Part shown: positions 46,759-54,594 of the stretch, in pieces | Numbering within the stretch: the first letter of the stretch is position 1 | Layout of the letters: every line of letters starts with the position of its first letter | Assembly (NCBI GenBank): GCA_028753945.1 | Contig: JAPNXP010000015.1 | Location: forward strand, 1 to 64,000 | Length of the DNA stretch: 64,000 nt | Direction: 5' to 3' | Origin: Hexactinellida sp. DTS-2022 | Lineage: Eukaryota; Porifera; Hexactinellida | The notes under the pieces: generated by a model | What the model was told of the DNA's origin: nothing | The model's input: only the letters and a program-made list of their open reading frames with translations | The model's database searches: none | Program-made: the position numbers and the translations under genes

Positions 46759-49248
46759 ATGTTCTGCTCAGACAGATCGAAGCCACAAGCAAGCTTCCTA
46801 GCTACGAAGCCGCGCAGAAGGAATGTGCGCCACATCCAGGATCAGCTGGACTCGCTGCGTGCGCGGGAGCGCGCCAGTCTCTCGCGAAACTCGGCGCTCC
46901 TCGCGGACATTTCCCGCCTAAAGAAGCAGGTTCAAAACACGAACGTGTCGGTGAACCGGTTGGAGAGGGCGCGCGACTACTACGACCGGTATGTGGAGAC
47001 CTGCATGGTCGCGTGGATACAGAAGGCATTTCGCGAAACCGCAACCGAGGAGCCGATCGATTCCGGGAACAAACGCGACTTCGCAACTCCAACCAAAACC
47101 ATTGGCGTTCAGACCACCCACGACCATTCCGCAACGCAGATCTCTGATTGGTCGATTTCCCCGCCCTCAGAGCGCCAGCCGATTCCCCCAATGCAGTCCA
47201 CGATGCTTCTGGCGGCGCCTCGCGACGCCTCCAGCTGTGTCCCTCCTGTCATAAATCTCTCCGACCTAGTCGCGCCCTCCGCGCCACTCCAGGACACATT
47301 CCTGCCACCTGACCCGACACTGTCAGTTCTCTACTCGCGTGGCTTCGCCACTGCCCACCCCGCTCCTGCTGTTCTGCCCCCTCTGCCCCCCCACGCGCTG
47401 CCACAAATGCTGCCACCTGGCCTCGCCCTCAGACACCCCTACATGCACCCAACCGCATTCCATCCCCCCATCGTCTCTATGGTTACGCCACAGTCCCTCC
47501 TGGCTGTGCCACATTCCTACGTGTCACCGCGGCAACCAGTCGCCTATCCGACCCCGCCCATTTCTCCGAACATTCCGACGCCGCGCGACTCCTCTCCCCA
47601 GCAACCTGTCGTGCCAACTGGAATGCTGCCCGCCAGCGTCATCACTGACGCGCCGTCTGCGGAGCATTCACCAGTCGAATCTCGTATCCAGGAAGCCACC
47701 CCTATGCCACCTACCCGACCACTTGAGGATTGTGTCCTCCCTGCCACCGCTGTTCACACCTCCTCGCCGCTGCACCTAGCTCAGCCACTCCGCCACTCGG
47801 ACACAATTCCGACACAATCTCCTAAGTCGGCCCCCCCGCCCCCCAGGGTGTCGCTCCTCTCTCCCTCCAAACAAGCGGCGCATTCGCCGGAGCCCCCGCT
47901 GTCCCACTCGCGGCAGTCCAGCACCCTCCCGACCATCCCGGAGCCGCTATTAGAGTCCGGAGAGCTCACGCCCGTTCCCGCGCCACACCCCGACACACTG
48001 CCACTTGTCACCTCTGCCACCACCCCGGTGGGCATGCGCCGGGTCCCCAGCGCCTACGAGTTTCCGCTGCGCCACCTGGAGAACCTGGAGCGGCGCGCAA
48101 CCCTCGACCTGGGAGACCGGTCCCCCCGCGCCTCTCTGGATACCGGTTCCCGCGGGGCCGGCTCCTCGCGCCGATCCGACTCGGACGCCGACTCCGAGGG
48201 GTCCGGCAGAGACCGGTTGTCACACCTCAAGAGCGCGCCCAACCAGTTCGACCTGACCGCGCTCCTGGTGTCGGAGAGCGGCTCGGAGGAGGAGCCGCGC
48301 CACAAACCGAGTCAGGTTATGTCCGAGCCCAGCTCCGGGGGGCTCACGGGCCTCCGGAACCTGGCCGCCGCTCTCAACGCCCTCTCTCCCGCGGCCCGCC
48401 TCTACGACACCATTCCGGCAACCGACACCTTAGGGACACAAGCGGCCAATAGGATCCTGTCCCAGGCCGAGGCCGCGGAGATGGCGCAGCTGGCCGGCTG
48501 GGACGCGCGCGCCCTCGCCGCGGTGTTCCTCTCGGAGGTGTCAAAATGTGTCCTCTCCTCCCCCCTGCTGCCCCCCGAGCTGCTCAGCAGACCCAACTTA
48601 GACCTCGACACCTTCAGCGGGGCCCTGTCCCCCGGGAGCCAGGAGCTCTGGCAGCTGTTGATGGGACACTTTCTGTCGCTTCTCGAGGCCAAGTACTCCG
48701 TGGAATATGTCTCTGCCACCTTCGCGCCACATTTAGTGGCCCCGCATTCCCCGCCCGCTGCGGTCGCGCTCGCGAGCAGAGCGCTGGCGTCTCTGCTGCG
48801 AGATATGTTCGCACAGAGAGACGCACTTAGTTCCAGTTCCAGTTCCGGTGCTAACTCGGAGCCCGGGGAGGCGGAGTACCGGCAGCTGCTCAAGAGCGTA
48901 GAGGGAGGTGTCAAGAGTGGCAGTGTGTCCCCTGTGAGCAGTGGGGGCTCGGAGGGGGGGCTGCTGCCACCTGGCGCCACTTGTGAGGCGCTGTCTCCCA
49001 CGCAGCTGCTGGACCAGGCAGTCGGCGAGAAGATCCCGTCGGGGGAGTCGAGCGGGACCGAGTCGGAGGAGGAGACGGACATATATGTGCCCTCCTTCGG
49101 ACCCCCCAAGCCCATGAGCGACCGCGAGCGGAAGATTAAGTTCGAGAAGTTCTGGGGCTCCGATCTGGACTCGGACGAGTCGGAGCCCCCGGCGCCGCCC
49201 GCCAAACGGAAGCCCAGCTACGGACTGGACGAATTTGACTTTTCTTGA
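46759..49248 (+). CDS. Large Pro/Ser-rich coiled-coil protein, function unknown
   Basis: A single open frame of 829 codons, which I do not recognise with confidence. Residues about 25-85 are Arg/Glu/Leu-rich and likely coiled coil. Residues about 140-440 are low-complexity Pro/Ser/Thr/His-rich and surely disordered, and 440-520 are charged with Ser-Asp runs. Residues about 530-690 look helical and folded (Leu/Ala-rich, around LSQAEAAEMAQLAGW). The C-terminus is acidic and then ends FEKFWGSDLDSDESEP and a short aromatic tail with DEFDF. A coiled-coil head plus long disordered body is common in centrosomal or scaffold proteins (Kizuna is one name to test), but that is speculation. The ATG is the first in frame; an upstream exon cannot be excluded. 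A possible poly(A) signal AATAAA lies at 49444. Confidence 0.65.
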   Translation: MFCSDRSKPQASFLATKPRRRNVRHIQDQLDSLRARERASLSRNSALLADISRLKKQVQNTNVSVNRLERARDYYDRYVETCMVAWIQKAFRETATEEPIDSGNKRDFATPTKTIGVQTTHDHSATQISDWSISPPSERQPIPPMQSTMLLAAPRDASSCVPPVINLSDLVAPSAPLQDTFLPPDPTLSVLYSRGFATAHPAPAVLPPLPPHALPQMLPPGLALRHPYMHPTAFHPPIVSMVTPQSLLAVPHSYVSPRQPVAYPTPPISPNIPTPRDSSPQQPVVPTGMLPASVITDAPSAEHSPVESRIQEATPMPPTRPLEDCVLPATAVHTSSPLHLAQPLRHSDTIPTQSPKSAPPPPRVSLLSPSKQAAHSPEPPLSHSRQSSTLPTIPEPLLESGELTPVPAPHPDTLPLVTSATTPVGMRRVPSAYEFPLRHLENLERRATLDLGDRSPRASLDTGSRGAGSSRRSDSDADSEGSGRDRLSHLKSAPNQFDLTALLVSESGSEEEPRHKPSQVMSEPSSGGLTGLRNLAAALNALSPAARLYDTIPATDTLGTQAANRILSQAEAAEMAQLAGWDARALAAVFLSEVSKCVLSSPLLPPELLSRPNLDLDTFSGALSPGSQELWQLLMGHFLSLLEAKYSVEYVSATFAPHLVAPHSPPAAVALASRALASLLRDMFAQRDALSSSSSSGANSEPGEAEYRQLLKSVEGGVKSGSVSPVSSGGSEGGLLPPGATCEALSPTQLLDQAVGEKIPSGESSGTESEEETDIYVPSFGPPKPMSDRERKIKFEKFWGSDLDSDESEPPAPPAKRKPSYGLDEFDFS

Positions 49249-49764
49249 ATCTTCGTTTAGACTACATACTTGTTGTAATGAACTAACACCTCTAATCTTC
49301 TTATAAGTACCCACAACAATTAGTTATAGAATAGACTGTAAGTATATACACACAAGTGCAGATGTTCTCTGCTCAATTCCACCAATCAGATTCCACTCCG
49401 AGTGGCAGCTGCTGTTCACAGACTTCCTTAGGCTTTTCTTTCGAATAAATACTGCGTCCGGAATTCTTATTCATTTCGTTTAGTGACTGGTGTTATTCTT
49501 GTTTGCTGTCAAGTTATTATACACGTTCCTTGGTATCCAGTGTGGCTCTTTGGAATTTGCGTACTTCTGTAGTTCCATTGTCTCGGAGACAGGCTCGGGT
49601 TTCACATTCAGTTAGTACTGACCCCATCTATTGTAATAGGCCTGCTGCCTGGAATAGTCACATAGTCGTGTGTCCCTCCTCATTCTGTTAATTCTGTGCA
49701 ATAGTATGCTATCCTATTACGCATTATCTGGAATAAATACTCCATTAGTCATGACTCGCTAGTA
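49249..49764. other. Intergenic spacer before the acyltransferase gene
   Basis: About 515 bp of mixed, AT-leaning sequence. It holds two AATAAA hexamers (49444-49449 and near 49733); the first probably serves the upstream gene. A CCAAT motif occurs near 49381. No supported coding sequence. Confidence 0.5.
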
Positions 49765-50904
49765 ATGTTGCAATATCTGAAACAGCTTAGGCTCGTGCAG
49801 CTCTACTTGGCCTACGTTCTGGTGTTCGCCTGTCTCGCCTGCACGCTCGGACAGATCCTGGTCCTCCCGCTGAAGTTCCTGCGCCGGAAGCTCTTCTACG
49901 TCATCAACGAGAAGCTCTGCTACTGCTACTTCTGTCTGATTCCCTACGTGGTCGAGAACTGGGCGGGCTACACCATTCGCATCTTCGGAGACGCGGACAT
50001 TTTCGATAATTTCAAGAAGGACCCCGACAAGAACCGCCTGGTCGTCATGAACCACACCGGGGAGGTCGACTGGATGATCGGCTGGAGCTTCATTGAGCGA
50101 GTCGGACTCCTGGGCACCGTCAAGACCGTCATAAAGGATCCCATCAAGTACGTGCCCGTGTTCGGATGGACGTTCTACTTTTCGGATTACATTTTCGTGA
50201 AGCGCTCCGCGCAGACGGACCTGCCGCTGCTGCAGCGCGCATGCGAGCGCTACAGTCGGTACCCGCACAAGTTCTGCATGACCATATTCCCCGAGGGGAC
50301 CCGCTTCACCAAGGAGAAACACGCGGACAGCATCCAGTTCTCGGAAAAGCGCGGCCTGCCGCAGTACGCGCACCACCTGCTGCCGCGCGCCAAGGGGCTG
50401 CACACGCTGGTGCTCATGATGCAGCGGAACGACAACAGCGAGTTCCTCTACGACATCGAGTTCGCGTACCGCGGGAAGCCGGCCACGGCCCTCGGGATCC
50501 TCTCAGCTGACCGCGGCCACTGCGACGTCAAGATCCGCGCGTTCCGCCTGAGCGAGCTCCCTTTGGAGGAGGCGGCCTTCAGCAGCTGGCTCTACCAGCT
50601 GTTCCGCGAGAAGGACGAGTTGGTGGCGCACCACCTGCGGCACGGCCGCTTCCCGGGGCAGGAGCTGCAGGCGAACCAGGGATACTGGCGCGGGAAGCTG
50701 GCGCTCTTCTGGCTGGTGGCCAGCTCCCTGCCGCTCCTCTACACCACGGTGTCACTCGTGCTGAGCGGGCAGTGGGCGCTGCTGGCGCTCCTGGCGGGAC
50801 TGCTGCCCCTGGGGAGCGCGGGGCTCTGGCTGCTCATTCGCATGACGCAATCAGAACACGGGTCCAGCTACGGACTCGCCTCTTCGGAAAAGAAAAGTAA
50901 CTGA
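49765..50904 (+). CDS. 1-acyl-sn-glycerol-3-phosphate acyltransferase (AGPAT3/4/5 type)
   Basis: Intronless, 379 residues. It transfers an acyl group to lysophosphatidic acid or related lysophospholipids in ER-type membranes (family knowledge). The PlsC acyltransferase motif I is NHTGEVDW (96-103, catalytic H97 and D102 in HX4D form) and motif III is FPEGTRFT (175-182). Between them lie KDPIKYVPVFGW and FVKRS, resembling motif II of the AGPAT3/4 clade. A hydrophobic N-terminal segment (about 13-38) and two C-terminal hydrophobic segments (about 312-333 and 338-358) match the membrane layout and length of AGPAT3/4. The 3' end converges on LYRM4 with only 39 bp between the stop codons, so the transcripts must overlap. 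Confidence 0.9.
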   Translation: MLQYLKQLRLVQLYLAYVLVFACLACTLGQILVLPLKFLRRKLFYVINEKLCYCYFCLIPYVVENWAGYTIRIFGDADIFDNFKKDPDKNRLVVMNHTGEVDWMIGWSFIERVGLLGTVKTVIKDPIKYVPVFGWTFYFSDYIFVKRSAQTDLPLLQRACERYSRYPHKFCMTIFPEGTRFTKEKHADSIQFSEKRGLPQYAHHLLPRAKGLHTLVLMMQRNDNSEFLYDIEFAYRGKPATALGILSADRGHCDVKIRAFRLSELPLEEAAFSSWLYQLFREKDELVAHHLRHGRFPGQELQANQGYWRGKLALFWLVASSLPLLYTTVSLVLSGQWALLALLAGLLPLGSAGLWLLIRMTQSEHGSSYGLASSEKKSN

Positions 50905-50920
50905 ACTTTGGTAAGAATGC

Positions 50921-50930
50921 TTTATTTATT
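50921..50930 (-). promoter_or_regulatory. Poly(A) signal for LYRM4 (two overlapping AATAAA)
   Basis: The minus strand reads AATAAATAAA just downstream of the LYRM4 stop. It lies only 17 bp beyond the acyltransferase stop on the other strand, so both mRNAs end in each other's 3' region. Confidence 0.6.
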
Positions 50931-50943
50931 TGACATACAGTAA

Positions 50944-51207
50944 CTATATAACGGACTCCACCACTAGTTTCTCTGTCCGGTACATCTCCCCTAGCGCGGT
51001 TTGTCTCTGCATTAGCGCCAGGCTCCGCGCGGCCTCTGTGTGCAGCTCTGCCAGCCGCCGCGCGTCCGTCTCCTGTGTGTGCGCGCGGAAGCCGTGGCGC
51101 ACCCTGCGGCGCGCGTACTCCCGGTAGTTGTAGAGCGCGAAGCGAGCGGACACGCGCATGAGTCTTCGGTACACCCCGAGCAGTTCCGATCTGGTTAGTA
51201 GCGACAT
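50944..51207 (-). CDS. LYRM4: LYR-motif protein LYRM4 / ISD11
   Basis: 87 residues from the ATG at 51207; the open frame extends three codons upstream only to a GTG. ISD11 stabilises the cysteine desulfurase NFS1 in the mitochondrial iron-sulfur assembly complex, together with acyl carrier protein. Evidence: an LYR-like motif VYRRLMR (near 12-18), followed by the characteristic FALYNYREYARRRVRHGF (23-40), which matches the F-Y/N-YR-YA-RR pattern of ISD11, and a C-terminal RQTALGEMYRTEKLVVE segment at the expected position. Length is that of the family. It is convergent with the acyltransferase gene and divergent from the phosphagen kinase gene, with 100 bp between start codons. Confidence 0.9.
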   Translation of the reverse strand: MSLLTRSELLGVYRRLMRVSARFALYNYREYARRRVRHGFRAHTQETDARRLAELHTEAARSLALMQRQTALGEMYRTEKLVVESVI

Positions 51208-51307
51208 TTCTGCCACTTGAGTCCCTCTCTTGCTCTAGTGCAATGCACACGGTCACGTTATGGGCGGTTAATAACTGTTGTACTTGCCTGACACTAGCTA
51301 GATCCAA
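51208..51307. promoter_or_regulatory. Short bidirectional promoter region, LYRM4 / phosphagen kinase
   Basis: One hundred bp separate two divergent start codons, so both promoters and 5' UTRs must fit here. No TATA box is seen. The stretch contains ctgccacttgag, cacgttatgggcgg and a pyrimidine-rich ctctcttgctct that could serve initiation. The assignment rests on geometry only. Confidence 0.55.
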
Positions 51308-52411
51308 ATGGCAGAAGCCACCGCTAATGCGCACCCCAACTACCCGGACCTGTCCAAGCACAGCAACTGGATGTCCAAGTGTCTGACAAACGAGATATTC
51401 TCCCAGCTCACGGACGTCAAGACCAACACCGGATTCACGCTCGACGAGGCCATTCAGACCGGCGTGGACAACCCCGGGCACCCCTACATCATGACGGTGG
51501 GCTGCGTCGCGGGAGACGAGGATTCGTACCGCGCCTTCGCGCCGCTCCTGGACCTGGTGATAGAGAAGCGCCACGGCGGATACGGGACCGGCGACACGCA
51601 CAAAACAGACCTGGACCCGGCCAACATAAAGGGGGACGGACAGTTCGACCCCAAGTACGTGGTGAGCAGTCGCGTGCGCACCGGGCGCAGCATCCGGCCG
51701 TTCCGCCTGCCGCCCGCGTGCGACCGGGCCGAGCGGCGCCAGGTGGAGGACATCCTGGCGAAGGCCCTGGGGTCCCTGACCGGGGAGTACAAGGGGCAGT
51801 ACTTCCCGCTCAAGGACATGACGCAGGAGCAGCAGGACCAGCTGATCAGCGACCACTTCCTCTTCGACAAGCCGGTCTCCCCGCTCCTGCTTTCGTCCGG
51901 CATGGCGCGCGACTGGCCGGACGGCCGCGGCATCTGGCACAACGAGAAGAAGAACTTCCTCATCTGGGTGAACGAGGAGGACCACATGCGCATAATCTCC
52001 ATGCAGCTGGGCGGCGACATGATGTCTGTCTTCAAGCGCTGGTGCGAGGGCCTGCGTCTCGTGGAGGCGGCCATTCGGTCCCAGGCCGGCAAGGAGTACA
52101 TGCACAGCGAGCACCTGGGGTACATCCTCACCTGCCCCTCCAACCTCGGCACCGGCATGCGCGCCGGCGTGCACGTGCGGCTCCCGCTGCTCTGCAAGCA
52201 CGCGCGCTTCGGAGCCATTGTGGACGAGCTGCAGCTGCAGAAGCGCGGGACCGGCGGCGTGGACACCGCGGCCGAGGGCGGCGTGTACGACATCAGCAAC
52301 CGGGACCGACTCGGGTCCTCGGAGGTGCAGCAGATGCAGGTCGTGCTGGACGGAGTGAATAGACTCGTGGAGCTCGAGAAGAAGCTGGAGAAGGGCGAGA
52401 GCATCGACTGA
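51308..52411 (+). CDS. Creatine-kinase-family phosphagen kinase (ATP:guanidino phosphotransferase)
   Basis: Intronless, 367 residues. It reversibly transfers phosphate between ATP and a guanidino acceptor and buffers cellular ATP. The sequence is of creatine-kinase type rather than arginine-kinase type: [22 protein letters not shown] (split here as [10 protein letters not shown], 53-62, and [12 protein letters not shown], 63-74), [13 protein letters not shown] (120-132), [13 protein letters not shown] (182-194), [15 protein letters not shown] (219-233) and the catalytic-Cys segment [15 protein letters not shown] (C276). No mitochondrial presequence is evident, so it is cytosolic or flagellar in type. 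In [13 protein letters not shown] the residue matching the creatine-specificity Val325 of human muscle CK is Glu323. Glycocyamine or another guanidino substrate is therefore possible. Confidence 0.92.
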   Translation: MAEATANAHPNYPDLSKHSNWMSKCLTNEIFSQLTDVKTNTGFTLDEAIQTGVDNPGHPYIMTVGCVAGDEDSYRAFAPLLDLVIEKRHGGYGTGDTHKTDLDPANIKGDGQFDPKYVVSSRVRTGRSIRPFRLPPACDRAERRQVEDILAKALGSLTGEYKGQYFPLKDMTQEQQDQLISDHFLFDKPVSPLLLSSGMARDWPDGRGIWHNEKKNFLIWVNEEDHMRIISMQLGGDMMSVFKRWCEGLRLVEAAIRSQAGKEYMHSEHLGYILTCPSNLGTGMRAGVHVRLPLLCKHARFGAIVDELQLQKRGTGGVDTAAEGGVYDISNRDRLGSSEVQQMQVVLDGVNRLVELEKKLEKGESID

Positions 52412-52540
52412 GCCGCCGCACTCCAAACTATATATTCTCTTAGTTGTTAGGCCTTATATTGTGTTTCTATTAACCGATACCTAGGACCTCTGACTGGGTG
52501 GGGGATAAGCACTAGCTAATTGGTAACACTGCGTGTAGCA

Positions 52541-54434
52541 ATGACGTCATCAGAGACGGACCCCGTGGTGAGGAGCTACGACCTCGTCGTCTCGCACGCG
52601 CTGAGCGATCAGCTGTTCGTGCTGCAGTACCCGAACAGGCCGGGCTTCCTGCCGTTCGACGCTAAGCTCGTCGCCGCCGCGGCCGTTAAGCCGAAGCAGA
52701 CGCGCGTGCGCCTCGAGTACAGGGTCCCCGCGGCCGGCGACGCCTCCCGGTTCTGTCCCCTCCGGGCCCAGCTCCAGACAGGTGCGAACTTGCGACTAAT
52801 TATCTGAGTTATAACAGCTGTCTCAGACAGGGCCGAGGAGACGCCCTCTTACACGCTGAGCTCGGAGCCCAGCGGCGCCTCGGGGGACCACTACGCCGTC
52901 GCGGTTCTCAAGGACCGCACCCTCCATCTGAACCCGCTGCACTCCGTGGTGCAGATGCGCCCGCAGGTTGCGCGCGCGGCGGACAGGGCGCCACCTGAGC
53001 CACTTGACACCTCCGAGGGGGAGGGGGAGGTGGTGCCACTGCAGGTGCGCGTGGCGCGGACGTACCACCAGGAGCGCAGCCTCCAGCGGCGCCGCGAGCG
53101 CGAGAACCAGGAGGAGGCCTGGGAGCCGCTGGGATACAACGAGCTGCAGAGCGGCCGCGCGGGGTACCTGCGGGGGCTCCTCTTCGGGGAGGGGGGCGAC
53201 CCCGCCGACATAAGGGCTGTCAGCAACGAGCAGTACATGGACCAGCTGGCTCAGGTGTACAGGGACGTGGATAAGACACAAGTTCGTTTATTGTTTGTTG
53301 TTTGTTTGTTTATTTGTTTATTTGTTGTTTATTTAGGCGCCAGTGCCCAGCAAGAGCCCTGCGCTGGACAGACAGGTGCGGAATAAGCCAATCAGAGAGC
53401 AGCTGGTTTTGATTCTGAAGGACGTGGCGGGCCACGGAGTCAAATTCTCGTACATCCAGACGTTGCTAGGCAACCAGTTCTCGTCTGAGAATCTGCTCAA
53501 GGGCCTGGCGCAGGTGTCGATGCTGGTGCAGGGCTGGTTCCTGCTGATGTCCGCGGAGCTCTACGCGGGCAGGGACGACAGACTGGAGATGTGTCGCGCC
53601 AGGGACTTCGTGCTGTGCCACTTTGCGCTCTACAAGTCCCTCGACAAGCAGGAGACGCTCCGGCTGCTCGGGATTCCGGTCGACGCCTTCAACTCCATGT
53701 TCGGACCGGTCTCCAGCTTCCACCTTAGGGGCCGCCACTCCTTCAAGTACGCCGAGGACCGGGCCTTCATCCGGGAGCAGTCGGCCCTCTGTGAGCGGCA
53801 CGCCGGCGAGTGGGCCGAGGCGAGTATTAGCTTTATACCGGACTCCGTGTTTATCCTGCGCTAGGTGTACGAGACGATACAGAAACACTTCAAGCTGGAC
53901 GAGCCCCCCGCGGGTGTCTCCCCCCTCAAGGTCTCCTCTCCCTCGGAGGAGGCCCCCCCCGCTAAGCGAGCTAAGGCGGCTAAGAGGGACCCCGGGGCCT
54001 GCATCGACCGGAACTCGGTGCGCCAGCTGTTGGGGAGCACACCCCTGTCGCTGCTGGAGCTCAAACAGAAGGTATTCAGTCTCTACAAGAAAGTTAAGCA
54101 GGAGAACTCCTCCGTCGCTAAGCTGTTTCGAGACTCGGACATGTTCGACACGGTGCTGCGGACCATCCTGCAGGAGATAAACGCGGCCACTATCCAGACG
54201 CCTAATAACAGCATAGTTGTGGTTGCCAGGGAGACGGGGCGGCCCAGTGACGTGTACCGCGTGTGTCTGATCAGCTGTTTGGAGGAGCGGCCCAGCCAGC
54301 GGCGCCAGGAGCTCCTTGCTCAGCTCAAGCGGACACTCGGGACCGCCCCGCCGCCAGGGGAGCTCGACGAGATTCTGAAGAGCGTATGCGACATAAAGGG
54401 ACCCGTATGTACACTAAAGGGACTGCATTCCTGA
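52541..54434 (+). CDS. POLR3E: RNA polymerase III subunit RPC5 (four exons)
   Basis: Exons: 52541-52781, 52827-53281, 53337-53819 and 53865-54434, giving 582 residues. RPC5 (POLR3E, yeast Rpc37) forms a TFIIF-like heterodimer with RPC4 on Pol III. The N-terminus DPVVRSYDLVVSHALSDQ, then LFVLQYPNRPG and KPKQTRVRLEYRV, matches the RPC5 start. LHLNPLHSVVQMRP fits the conserved dimerisation region. The middle (after 53337) has winged-helix-like segments, and the end ELDEILKSVC then CTLKGLHS matches the RPC5 C-terminus. It is shorter than human RPC5 (about 708 residues), mainly in linkers. The chosen ATG (52541) is the first in frame. Introns are 45, 55 and 45 nt; the third begins with GC (gcgagt) and ends in tag, forced by reading frame and homology. 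Confidence 0.88.
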
Positions 54435-54498
54435 CCTGTAGTCGGTTGTTGGGCAGATATGCACTGAATAATGAGGTGTCACTCTATTTGTAAAGATT

Positions 54499-54504
54499 AA
54501 TAAA
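54499..54504 (+). promoter_or_regulatory. Poly(A) signal AATAAA for POLR3E
   Basis: A canonical hexamer 65 bp after the POLR3E stop and 91 bp before the next start codon. Confidence 0.6.
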
Positions 54505-54594
54505 CAAATTAGCTTTACATTAGTTCCAGTTAACAATACTTATTAGAACTTCTATACTTTGTGTATTAGCTCTCAGTTCTGTGCGATTAGTTGA

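Noticed and set aside
49503-49691. 62-codon ORF in the spacer before the acyltransferase
   Set aside because: Composition is unlike that of the neighbouring genes, there is no recognisable domain and no splice continuity.
51308-52411. Arginine kinase as the identity of the phosphagen kinase
   Set aside because: [19 protein letters not shown] and the overall alignment are creatine-kinase type. Only the Glu323 residue is arginine-kinase-like, so the family call stays CK-like with open specificity.
50834-52426. 530-codon minus-strand ORF opposite the phosphagen kinase and similar long antisense frames opposite POLR3E, the M3 peptidase, NCAPG and the Nup43-like gene
   Set aside because: Shadows caused by GC-rich third positions in the real genes; the translations are low-complexity and match no family.
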